NCBI RefSeq assembly: GCF_030695035.1
Contig: NZ_JAUYTT010000020.1
Coordinates: forward strand, 107,691-171,690
Direction of reading: 5' to 3'
Source of the DNA: Frigidibacter sp.
Lineage (GTDB): Bacteria; Pseudomonadota; Alphaproteobacteria; Rhodobacterales; Rhodobacteraceae
Length of the DNA: 64,000 nucleotides
Positions 56,341 through 64,000 of this stretch are shown piece by piece. Both the position numbers and the translations under genes were made by a program. A model generated the notes under the pieces. It worked only from the letters and a program-made list of their open reading frames with translations. It ran no database searches and had not been told where the DNA came from. Position 1 is the first letter of the stretch, and every line of letters begins with the position of its first letter.

Positions 56341-59090
56341 CAATTCGTCTCCGCGTTGACTGTGAACAGTTTCACCATGCTGATGGCGGTCGGATCGCCC
56401 GCAAGTGCCGCTTTTTCAAGCCAGCCGCGTGCGCTTGTCAGGGACGGGGCAACGCCCACACCCATCGAATAGGCCTGTGCCAGCGTGACCATGGCCTGCA
56501 CATCGCCTGCTTCCGAGGCGCGGATCAGCCACTTGGTCGAGGCTTCGATATCCGCGCCCGTCGTTGCCGCCGCTTGCAGGCGGGTTGCGTGTTCGCGCAT
56601 CGCTGCGGGATTGCCTGCTTCGGCCGACCGGCGATAGAGCGTATCGAGGTCAAGGCGCGCTTCGACCGCTTGGCGCAGGCTGGTCTCCTTGCGGGCCAGA
56701 TCGGTCAGAACCTGCGGAATCTGATCTGGCGTGCTGAGCGTAACAAGCTCGACATAAAGGGTCACGACGTCTTCGGGATCGTAGCCGGGTCGTTTCGGAT
56801 TGCCCTTGAGCCGCAGCAGGCGCTGCACGGCCGTCCGGTTGCCAAGATCATGGGCCCGCTCATAGAGGGCAAGCGCTGTGGGCTCCGCCTCGTCGTCCAG
56901 AAGTGCGCGGGAGCTGTCGGCAAGTTCAACGATTTTCCAACCGTCGTCACCCGCAAGATGCGTGGCGATGGACAGCCAGCGGCGTGCCTCATCGGGATTG
57001 TCCAGTTGGTCCTCGACCTGTGCCATCGCGATGGCCTCGGGAAAGGAACATTGCATCGCGGTCATGGCGCGCTGGCGATAGGTCTCGCGGCCGGCCTCGT
57101 CTGGCAAGAAGGGCATCGCCAGAAGGGTGGCCTCGAAATCGCCCCGCGCGGCAATGGCCGGAGCATAGGCGGAGTAGACCGCGCCGAGATCAGGGAAGGC
57201 GCCCGGATCAGCCCTGGGCAGCAGAAGCATCGCCGCGCCATTGCCCGTCTGTGCAAGTCCGGTCAGCAGAACCAGCGCCTCTGCGCGGGCTTCGGGGGTA
57301 GCGTCCGTCAAGAGCGTGTCCCCTAGCTTCAGCGCCGCGCCCTCTTCCCCCGCGGCATGTGCCGCGCGGAACATGTCCAGCGCCGCAGCATGAGCCACCG
57401 GTGTTGTCGCCTGCGACAGGGCAAGCGCGGCCCGGGCGGTGCCCACGTTCGGATAGCGGGCGGCATAGTCCACCCAGAACGCCTGTTCGGATGCGGGCGC
57501 GGCACGCTGTTCCAGCACGGCGAGGAAATTCGCCAGCGGGGTCGCGCGACCGTAGAGCGCCTGGGTCTGCAGGGCTGCCATCGTCAGCGGTTCCGGGTTG
57601 TCGGCAAGGGCCGTCAGATCATCCGGGTTGAACGGCGTAGACGATGACCCGACCGTATCCTCGGTTTTGGCCCAGTAAGCGGCCTGATCCAGCAGCGGCG
57701 CGCCCGGTGCCTTGCACAAGAACGCGGCTTGCAGGTCGGCTGTCGGCCCTGCCTCGCCAAGATTGGTGACCGCGTGGATCAGCCGGTCCACGACGGCGTA
57801 AAAGGCGGCGTCCGTTGTCGCGGTGCCAAGATCCATCTGCGCTAGCATCTGGATGGCTGCGGAATCGTCCAGCGCAGCCCCGCGCTGCAACAGCGCATAG
57901 GCTTCGTCCGAGCCATCCCAACGACCCTTGTCGGCCTGGATCAAGGCGGCGTGCTTGCCAAATACCCAAGGAGGCGGTGCCGGCAGGTCCCCCAGCCGAA
58001 CAAGCGTTTCTACAAACTCCGGCCCTAGCTCGGGCCGCGCTGCAAGTTGCGATTCCAGGAACCCTGACAGGCGGATCAGCGCGGCCCGGTCGTTGTTCCG
58101 CGCCGCCGCCTCATAGAGCTGCTGCGCCCTCTCAAGGTCCGCCGGCACCAGCGCCCCCGTCTCATAGGCCCGCCCCAGCGTCACCTGGGCATAAGGAAGC
58201 CCCCCTGCCGCCGCGAGCTGCAGGTAGGTAAGAAGGACGGCGTTGTCTTTGGTCACCAGTTCCGATTGCAGCTCATACTCTGCCACACGCCACGCGGCGA
58301 GCGGGTCGCCGAGGTCGGCCGCAAACCGGTACCAGCGCAGTGCCAGATCGTGGTCGAGTTGCACAACCTCGCCGCTGGAGTATTCCCGTGCGATCCGCGC
58401 GATGCGGTCACAGATCAGCGGGTCCATCTGGCCGACCAGCGCGCCGAAGGCCATTGTCACGGCCAGCTGAGGGTTGATGTCCCACCCCTCAGGCGCCGTG
58501 CCCGCAACGCTCTGGTGCGACAGTTTCAGCAGCGCATCCGCATTGCCGCCATAGCCCGCAGCCATCAGCATTTCGGCACCCCGCGCCGCATCCCGTTCGA
58601 TGCCCACGCCCTCCGTCAGATAGCCCGCCAGCGCGTTGAGCATCCGGGGGGAATTCTCCTCGCCACGGTCCAGCAACTTCTGGACCAGCCCTGCGGAGTT
58701 CAGCGCCTGCAAGTCTCCCGTGGCGATCATCTGCTCGATGCGGGCGAGGGTGACATGGTCTTGGGTGAAGCTGGGGGAAACCTGCGGCAAAAGGGTGATG
58801 ACGGCCTGTATCGTCGCGTCCCATGCCACGGGGTCGATTTCTGCCAAGCGCCGCATGTCGCGGTTGATCAGGCCGGTATCGCGGTCGGGCAGGGCCTTGC
58901 CGTCCCACTCGCCCCAGGCCGCGATCAGATCTGTATCGGAAGACCGGGCCACGCAGATCGGTGCCACCTCCATTTCAGGGGGTTCGAACCGAAGCTCCAG
59001 CGTCTGCGACCAAAGTGCTGTGGGCAGGGCTGCGACGGCGGTAACCGCTGCTACCATGATTGCGCTGGCGCGAAGTGTGGTGATGGACAT
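56340..59090 (-). CDS. algK: Large Sel1/TPR-repeat protein, AlgK-like
   Basis: 916 aa from ATG 59090 (GGAAAGGG at good distance; a TTG at 59114 overlapping the algF stop is the alternative). Signal peptide to LWSQT. Many Sel1-like repeats (LALRWYRFAADLGDPLAAWRVAEYEL, AYETGALVPADLERAQQLYEAAARNNDRAALIRLS, TKWLIRASEAGDVQAMVTLAQAYSMGVGV). AlgK is the periplasmic scaffold for alginate export; this protein is about twice its usual length, so part of it may serve another function. Lipobox not seen. Confidence 0.7.
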   Translation of the reverse strand: MSITTLRASAIMVAAVTAVAALPTALWSQTLELRFEPPEMEVAPICVARSSDTDLIAAWGEWDGKALPDRDTGLINRDMRRLAEIDPVAWDATIQAVITLLPQVSPSFTQDHVTLARIEQMIATGDLQALNSAGLVQKLLDRGEENSPRMLNALAGYLTEGVGIERDAARGAEMLMAAGYGGNADALLKLSHQSVAGTAPEGWDINPQLAVTMAFGALVGQMDPLICDRIARIAREYSSGEVVQLDHDLALRWYRFAADLGDPLAAWRVAEYELQSELVTKDNAVLLTYLQLAAAGGLPYAQVTLGRAYETGALVPADLERAQQLYEAAARNNDRAALIRLSGFLESQLAARPELGPEFVETLVRLGDLPAPPPWVFGKHAALIQADKGRWDGSDEAYALLQRGAALDDSAAIQMLAQMDLGTATTDAAFYAVVDRLIHAVTNLGEAGPTADLQAAFLCKAPGAPLLDQAAYWAKTEDTVGSSSTPFNPDDLTALADNPEPLTMAALQTQALYGRATPLANFLAVLEQRAAPASEQAFWVDYAARYPNVGTARAALALSQATTPVAHAAALDMFRAAHAAGEEGAALKLGDTLLTDATPEARAEALVLLTGLAQTGNGAAMLLLPRADPGAFPDLGAVYSAYAPAIAARGDFEATLLAMPFLPDEAGRETYRQRAMTAMQCSFPEAIAMAQVEDQLDNPDEARRWLSIATHLAGDDGWKIVELADSSRALLDDEAEPTALALYERAHDLGNRTAVQRLLRLKGNPKRPGYDPEDVVTLYVELVTLSTPDQIPQVLTDLARKETSLRQAVEARLDLDTLYRRSAEAGNPAAMREHATRLQAAATTGADIEASTKWLIRASEAGDVQAMVTLAQAYSMGVGVAPSLTSARGWLEKAALAGDPTAISMVKLFTVNAETN

Positions 59091-59110
59091 GGTGCGGGCC
59101 CTTTCCGGGA

Positions 59111-59737
59111 TCAATTGGCGTAGAGGTTTTCGGCGCTGTAGGCCGAATAGTTCCCGGCAGAACCGCTGAAGATCACGGTTGCGCCGGCACGTCGGCGCAT
59201 CTTCAACGCCGTCACGCTGGCCAAGGTGGCGCTATCGTCACGGATCTCGAAGTCGAGGGTCAGCGGAGCCTTCAGCGTCACCTGGCGCGAGGTGTTCTGG
59301 GCGATCTCCTCCATCGCCATCGCGTTGACAGAGGGCACGAACAGGTCAACCAAGGGCAGGTCGGACAGGTTGTAAAACACCAGATCGGCCTGCGCCGGGC
59401 TGTTGGTGATCGCGTCCTGCACCATGTGCAGCCCGCCATCCACGCCCCGCACAAAGGTGTAGAACGACGCGGGCTCGATCTCGCCCTCCCCCGCCAGATC
59501 GCCGACCGCCACCGAGACCGGCCCCGCCATCACCATGACATAAGGGGTCATGCCGCCCTCGACTGCGTCGAAGGTCTTCCCGGCCACAACGGCAAGGGTC
59601 TCGTCAGGTGCGACGATCCGCACGAACGAGGCATCGGGATCGGCGGGATCCTGATAAAGCTGGTTGTCCTGCGCCAGCGCGGGAAGGGCGGCACAGATCA
59701 GGGCACAGCTCAGGAACGTGGGAAATCGGGTCATCAT
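59111..59737 (-). CDS. algF: Alginate O-acetylation protein AlgF-like
   Basis: 208 aa from ATG 59737 or 59734, overlapping the algX stop. Signal peptide to ALAQD. Two beta domains: PDASFVRIVAPDETLAVVAGKTF and TYFVLxx-like PAQADLVFYNLSDLPLVDLFVPS; ends AGATVIFSGSAGNYSAYSAENLYAN. AlgF is the periplasmic adaptor that takes part in acetyl transfer to alginate. Assignment rests on size, fold-like pattern and position among algX, algJ and algI. Confidence 0.75.
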   Translation of the reverse strand: MMTRFPTFLSCALICAALPALAQDNQLYQDPADPDASFVRIVAPDETLAVVAGKTFDAVEGGMTPYVMVMAGPVSVAVGDLAGEGEIEPASFYTFVRGVDGGLHMVQDAITNSPAQADLVFYNLSDLPLVDLFVPSVNAMAMEEIAQNTSRQVTLKAPLTLDFEIRDDSATLASVTALKMRRRAGATVIFSGSAGNYSAYSAENLYAN

Positions 59738-61053
59738 GTGGCGTCCTTTTTGGCGAGGGGGCACAGCGTCAGGGTCGAGACCTCGCTGACGGGCCGGTCG
59801 AACGTTGCGGTCAGTGTGACGAAATCGGGGTGGTAGATGCTGGCGAGCGGCTTGAAGAACCGTCCCGAAGCCAGCATCCGGTCACTGCGCTGCATCAGCG
59901 CCGACCGGGTAACTCCGGCTGCCGTGGTCAGAGTGAACAGCACCTCGCGCGGGCCGTCGGTGCCCAGATCGGCCAGGATCACGTCACCCGGGGTCAGCGT
60001 CACGCCGCGCAGATCGGCAGAGAGGGTATTCGAACCTGTCCGTGTGGCAGGCAGGTTCGTGCCGCAGGTGTCCCCGGCGGCGGCGATCAACTCGTCCAGC
60101 GGATCGGGCCCGTATTGCGCCAGGTTGCTGTAGATCGGGTTTTCCCAGACCAGGAAACGGGGCGGGTTGTCGGCGAAGTCCCGCGAGGTCAGGTATGACG
60201 TCATCGCGCCATACTGGTTGCCGCCGGTCACCGCGTAGTTCACGACATCCAACCCGGAAAACTCCGACAGGTAGCCCGCGAAATTGGCCAGCGGCGAATC
60301 CGAGAACGAGGTGCCGACCAGCACGATCCCGGTCTGATCGGTACCGCTTGCGAAGATGTCGGACACGCCTTCGACCGAGGTGGCGGTCTCCTCGGTCAGA
60401 TGGGCCATTGCCTCGACCCGGGGCAACTGATCGACGCAGAACGCCTGCAGGCTGCGGCGCATGGTTGAAAACGCGGGGGTCGGTTCAAGCGCAACCGTGT
60501 GATAGGTGGACAGGCCGAGTTGGTCGTAACCGGGCTGTGCCTTCATGACCTCGCCGATCACCTTGGCAGCAAGACGCGCGCCGTCCGAGGTCCAGTGAAA
60601 GTCGGTCTGAAAGAAGGGTAGCGCGTCTGCGCCCTCGCTGGTCAGCGCCGCAAGGATATTGGGCGCAAGGACGCCGCGCGCAGCAAGTCGGCCCACGATG
60701 TCGTCATAGACCAGCTGCGCCGTCGTGCTGTCATAGGCATAGTCGGCGGCCAGTGGCGGCAGGAACTCCGGCATCGCCTGGCTTTTGGTCGGCACGGTCA
60801 CATAGATCAGCGTGGTTCCCCGGCCGGCAAGTGCCAAGGACAGCGCGCCCATCTGCTCTGTGACCGCGTCTTCCATCGGGTGGCGCAGGCGAAGGTCGGC
60901 CAGCACCCTGTAAAAGACCCCGTCGCGGCCTTCGATGGAAGGCACGCCCACCGCGGTTTCGGTCTGGCTGCAGCCGAAGGCCGAGGTCTGGGCCAGGGCC
61001 GGGCAGGCCATCAGACCCAGCACGGCAGGAAGCACGAGTCTGGAAGCGATCAT
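59734..61053 (-). CDS. algX: AlgX-like acetyltransferase with SGNH domain and C-terminal binding domain
   Basis: 439 aa. Signal peptide to ALAQT; SGNH-hydrolase-like domain with FQTDFHWTSDGARLAAK (Asp-His pair) and VLVGTSFSDSP (nucleophile Ser), then a C-terminal beta domain (~310-435) like the carbohydrate-binding module of AlgX. AlgX places acetyl groups on polymannuronate in the periplasm. The start overlaps the stop of the Sel1 gene upstream. Confidence 0.8.
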   Translation of the reverse strand: MIASRLVLPAVLGLMACPALAQTSAFGCSQTETAVGVPSIEGRDGVFYRVLADLRLRHPMEDAVTEQMGALSLALAGRGTTLIYVTVPTKSQAMPEFLPPLAADYAYDSTTAQLVYDDIVGRLAARGVLAPNILAALTSEGADALPFFQTDFHWTSDGARLAAKVIGEVMKAQPGYDQLGLSTYHTVALEPTPAFSTMRRSLQAFCVDQLPRVEAMAHLTEETATSVEGVSDIFASGTDQTGIVLVGTSFSDSPLANFAGYLSEFSGLDVVNYAVTGGNQYGAMTSYLTSRDFADNPPRFLVWENPIYSNLAQYGPDPLDELIAAAGDTCGTNLPATRTGSNTLSADLRGVTLTPGDVILADLGTDGPREVLFTLTTAAGVTRSALMQRSDRMLASGRFFKPLASIYHPDFVTLTATFDRPVSEVSTLTLCPLAKKDAT

Positions 61054-61841
61054 TGGGTTACCTCTGGCTGTATCATGGGCGGGTTTTCAGGCGCAGCGCC
61101 GGGTGCGGGTGCCGCCTCGATCTGGCGAAGCAAGTTTTCAGCCGTCACGCGCACCGACAGGTCTTCGCCCTCGGCCGCCACCCGCAGGGCGGATAACGCC
61201 CCGACATGGCCGGCCGCGGCGTCTTCGGGGTCGGACAACAACGCCAGGCCAAGGCTCAGCGCCGCTTTCCTGCTGACATCGCCAGTCCCCATGCCCAGAA
61301 AATGCTGGGCCTGTGCCAGGTCGCGGCCAAAGGGCGTGCCATCGGCATACATCTCGCCCAGAAGCGTCGCCGCCTCTGCGTTGCCGCTCAGCGCCTGCAC
61401 GGTCATCGCGTTCAGGCAATGCCGAAGTCGGCTGGCGGAATAGGTGCTGCCATCGGCCTTCAGCAGCCGTGCCAGCGGTGCAACCGCAAAGGCCCGTCCG
61501 GTATAGGCCGCAATGGCGAAGTAATGCGCCGTCGCGCCGCTCGGGTCGGGTTTCCCCTCCTCTTGCAGCTGCTTGGCATAGCGGAAGGCCGCCAGACCGT
61601 CGCCGGCATCCGCCAGCATCTGCAGCTTCGAGCCGCTCATCGGTTCGCCCGCTATCATCTGTCGCCGTGCCGCGCGCAAGGCCGAGGTCGGGAGATCCCT
61701 CGTCTTGCGGACCGCGTTGTCGAAGACGAAATCGACCTTCACGACCGGCGGCGACGCCGCCTCGCCGTTCGGCGTGGCGGCTGCTTCGGATGCCAAGGGC
61801 ATCAGCGCCAGACAAAGCAAGGTCGTCATCAGCCTATCCAT
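61050..61841 (-). CDS. Periplasmic Sel1-repeat protein of the alginate-type cluster
   Basis: 263 aa from ATG 61841 (GGAGG 8 nt upstream; ATG 61847 and 61856 are alternatives). Signal peptide to SEAAA. Sel1-like repeats around LAAFRYAKQLQEEGKPDPSGATAHYFAIAAYTG and AATLLGEMYADGTPFGRDLAQAQHFLGMG. Probably a scaffold protein between the AlgJ- and AlgX-like acetylation proteins; not part of the Pseudomonas operon as far as I recall. Overlaps algJ by 8 bp. Confidence 0.75.
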   Translation of the reverse strand: MDRLMTTLLCLALMPLASEAAATPNGEAASPPVVKVDFVFDNAVRKTRDLPTSALRAARRQMIAGEPMSGSKLQMLADAGDGLAAFRYAKQLQEEGKPDPSGATAHYFAIAAYTGRAFAVAPLARLLKADGSTYSASRLRHCLNAMTVQALSGNAEAATLLGEMYADGTPFGRDLAQAQHFLGMGTGDVSRKAALSLGLALLSDPEDAAAGHVGALSALRVAAEGEDLSVRVTAENLLRQIEAAPAPGAAPENPPMIQPEVTQ

Positions 61842-62946
61842 CGGCATGTCCTCCATAGGGCAGCGTTGCTATTTCATCGGGGGCGACGCCGGTGGCATTC
61901 CACATCGCCGGGTCGGTCAGATAGCGGACGGGAATTTCCCAGATCACCACCGCAGGTGGCGCATCGCGCATCAGATCCGAGGCGAGATAGTCCCGCATCG
62001 GCTGCAGTGGCCCTTGGCCCTCGGCCGCCATGTTGAGGACGTCGCGGTGCAGGGCGAGCATCAGAAACTCTGCGAAACCCCAGTCGGAATTGGCGCTGTA
62101 GCTGGTTCCGACCAGCACCACATCCGCAGGTGCCGCGCTGAAGATATCCCCGGCGTCGCCCGTCGGCGTCAGCACGAAGGGCACCAGTGTCTCGGACGCA
62201 AGGCCAAGCCTGGGTGCCAATGCGGAGGTGGTGACAAAGCGAACCAGATCCCCGGCCAAGGGCTTTGTCGCCGTGTCCGCGCGGGTGAAGTCGCTGCTGC
62301 CTTGGGCCACGAGGCCGGAGGCCGCAACCGCCCCGGCCACCAGTTCGGCGCCCGCCGGCGACCAGTGCGTGTCGGTCGCAAAGAACACCGGCACCACGGG
62401 ATTGGGGCTCAACAGGGCCGAACGCGCATCGACAACCATGATGCCTTCACCCGCCAGTTGCGCCGCAAAGCCGGCCAGCAGCGCCGCCAGATCCTGGCCG
62501 AACACCGGGTCGGGGCTGCGGTCATGGTAGATGTCGATCTTGGCGGGCAGGGGCACCACCACCAGATCCACCCCGGCGGCGCTCAGCCGGTCGCGCACCT
62601 CCGCCACAGTCGCCACGGCGGAGGCGAGTTCTGCATCGCTTGGCTGGCTTCGCAGCTCTTCGGCGCTGAACAGCCACCCATCCTGTCCGACAATGGCGCC
62701 CTCACGCGCTTCGCCAAGCAGCGCATAGCGCGCGGCTCCGATCAGGCCGAAGGACAGGTCCATATGCGGCAGGTTCTTCTTGTAGATCCCGTCGATATCG
62801 CGGGTCAGCCCGCCGGACAGAAGGCCGTCGGCCGGAAGGCCGAATGCCGGCTGCGGCGCGGCCAGCATCGAGAGACTGGCTACGGTGCCATAGCCGAAGA
62901 GCAGCACAGGCAGGGCGACGCGAATGGTTTTCAAGATGATGGTCAT
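61834..62946 (-). CDS. algJ: AlgJ-like acetyltransferase (SGNH fold)
   Basis: 370 aa from ATG 62946 with AGGGGG upstream; the frame is open to 63420 but that part lies opposite-frame to algI. Membrane anchor (VALPVLLFGYGTVASLSML), then the AlgJ pattern: VVVPLPAKIDIYHDR, FFATDTHWSPAGAELVA (Asp-His) and VLVGTSYSANSDWG (Ser). Transfers acetyl from AlgI to the periplasmic acetylation machinery. 8 bp after the algI stop. Confidence 0.82.
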   Translation of the reverse strand: MTIILKTIRVALPVLLFGYGTVASLSMLAAPQPAFGLPADGLLSGGLTRDIDGIYKKNLPHMDLSFGLIGAARYALLGEAREGAIVGQDGWLFSAEELRSQPSDAELASAVATVAEVRDRLSAAGVDLVVVPLPAKIDIYHDRSPDPVFGQDLAALLAGFAAQLAGEGIMVVDARSALLSPNPVVPVFFATDTHWSPAGAELVAGAVAASGLVAQGSSDFTRADTATKPLAGDLVRFVTTSALAPRLGLASETLVPFVLTPTGDAGDIFSAAPADVVLVGTSYSANSDWGFAEFLMLALHRDVLNMAAEGQGPLQPMRDYLASDLMRDAPPAVVIWEIPVRYLTDPAMWNATGVAPDEIATLPYGGHADG

Positions 62947-62954
62947 CGGGCCCC

Positions 62955-63884
62955 CTAGAACTGGAAATACAGGAATGGAGAGAAGCTCTGCTCTGCCATC
63001 TTCATCACCGTGAAGGCGCCCAGACCGATCATCAGGGACGTGGGAATCGCGGTGTTGAACAGGGTCAGTGCATCTGGCGAGACAGGGCTCAGGCGGTGCG
63101 CAGCCAGCCGGTTCAATTGCGGCTCGAACGCTGCGACCGAGAGGCCCAGCATCAGGAACAGCAGGCTTTCCGTCGTGATCGCCAGGGCGATGTCGGGCGC
63201 CGTGGCAAGCCCGTTCAGCCCCATCATGCCGCGATAGACGCCCATCGCCTCGGACACATCGGCGGCGCGGAACATGACCCAGCCGATCAGCACGATCAGC
63301 AGCGTCGTGGCATGGGCAAAGGCCCTCGATCCTGCAACCTGCCCGGTTGCCCGCTCTACCGCGAGCCAGCCACCATGCCACAGACCCCAAAGCACGAAGG
63401 TCCAGTTCGCCCCGTGCCACAGCCCGCCCAGAAACATGACCAGCATCAGGTTCACATAGGTCCGCGCCACCCCAAGCCGGTTGCCGCCCAGGGGGATGTA
63501 GAGGTAATCGCGAAGCCAGACCGACAGGCTGATATGCCAGCGCCGCCAGAACTCGGTGATCGAGCTGCTGATATAGGGCGTGTCGAAATTGCGCATGAAG
63601 TGGAAGCCCAGCATCATGCCGATGCCGATGGCCATGTCGCTGTAGCCGGAAAAATCGAAGTAGAGCTGGATCATGTAGGCAATTGCGCCGACCCAGGACA
63701 ACACCAGCGATGGATCGGGGGTCTGGAAGGCAAGATTAGCCAGCGGCGCGACCGTGTCTGCCAGCAGGACCTTTTTTGCGAGGCCGATGGCGAAGAGTGT
63801 CGTGCCCTGCGCGAACAGGTCGAGCGAATGCACCCGGTGCGCGAATTGCCCGGTCAGATCCTCACATGGGCATTTCGATGTCAA
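62955..63884 (-). pseudogene. algI: AlgI-like MBOAT O-acyltransferase, truncated at the 5' end
   Basis: 309 aa remain of a family that usually has about 480-520. The conserved region starts at about DLTGQFA (63858) and runs through TLFAIGLAKKVLLADTV, FDFSGYSDMAIGIG, FWRRWHISLSVWLRDYLYIPLGG and FLGGLWHGANWTFVLWGLWHG (catalytic His). About 170-190 N-terminal residues are missing: upstream codons (PLTSKCPCE and before) do not look like AlgI. The only starts available are TTG 63884 or internal. Acetyl transport across the membrane is probably lost unless an intact copy exists elsewhere. Confidence 0.82.
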
Positions 63885-64000
63885 CGGTTGGCGGTCACAT
63901 GATGGTGCTCCTTGTGTTTCAGGATCCGAGGTCCGAGCCCGAATGCATGACGCGGCCCGGTCCCGGGCACGATCAACCTCACATACGGTCGCGCAGGCAC
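63866..64000. other. Foreign or rearranged sequence upstream of the algI remnant
   Basis: About 135 bp to the window edge with no AlgI similarity in any frame. On the minus strand the algI frame stays open through it but encodes Cys/Arg-rich, non-membrane sequence. Possibly the end of a mobile element or a deletion junction; the rest lies outside the window. Confidence 0.45.

Noticed and set aside
62947..63420. N-terminal extension of the AlgJ frame
   Set aside because: Runs through algI in a different frame; ATG 62946 has a ribosome site and the family start.

Overview
The window looks like chromosome of a high-GC alphaproteobacterium of the Rhodobacterales (Paracoccus/Rhodobacter-like). 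Pointers are the ccoNOQP-type cbb3 oxidase, the norCBQD cluster with DNR/NnrR-type regulators and NnrS, pseudoazurin, a NepR/EcfG pair and a DUF6522 protein. No tRNA, rRNA or CRISPR array was seen. Assignments come from reading motifs by eye; no database search was possible.

Layout. 1-3 kb: end of a Crp/Fnr regulator, a DUF1269 protein and an RsuA-like pseudouridine synthase. 3.3-17.8 kb: a SorC-type regulator diverging from a ten-gene catabolic cluster. It holds a glycerol-1-phosphate dehydrogenase homologue, a HAD phosphatase, a GlpD-like oxidase, two FGGY kinases, a complete sugar ABC importer and a ThDP enzyme; the substrate is unknown. 18.3-22.9 kb: cbb3 oxidase operon (ccoN, O, Q, P, a small membrane ORF, DUF2189, ccoS). 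22.9-26.5 kb: TetR-HlyD-FtsX-ATPase export operon on the minus strand with a clear palindromic operator. 26.7-37.5 kb: nitric-oxide/anaerobic region with hemN, pseudoazurin, two paralogous Crp/Fnr (DNR-like) regulators, nnrS, a DUF1858 protein and norCBQD plus two small membrane proteins. Three TTGTG-N4-CACAA-type boxes tie this region together. 37.7-41.6 kb: PQQ enzyme with a small membrane partner, and a zinc alcohol dehydrogenase preceded by a small ORF.

41.8-49.3 kb: a frameshifted fragment (possibly Mn-catalase), nepR-ecfG general stress response pair, a Crp/Fnr regulator, cbpA-cbpM chaperone pair, a second HlyD-FtsX-ATPase set and a cupin. 49.5-52.2 kb: a complete IS21-family element with about 47-bp terminal repeats and a 6-bp target duplication. 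It landed exactly between a good ribosome binding site and the GTG start of a diguanylate cyclase gene. 53-64 kb, minus strand: a GGDEF-EAL protein and an alginate-type polymer modification and export cluster (algI-algJ-sel1-algX-algF-algK-algL). In this cluster algI is truncated at its 5' end and the AlgL-like protein seems to lack the catalytic histidine.

How the parts connect: respiration at low oxygen and NO detoxification (cbb3, hemN, pseudoazurin, nor) lie together under DNR/FNR-type boxes. The c-di-GMP enzymes flank the alginate-type cluster, and both have been hit by rearrangement (IS21 upstream of the cyclase, 5' loss of algI). That suggests surface-polysaccharide production may be altered in this strain.
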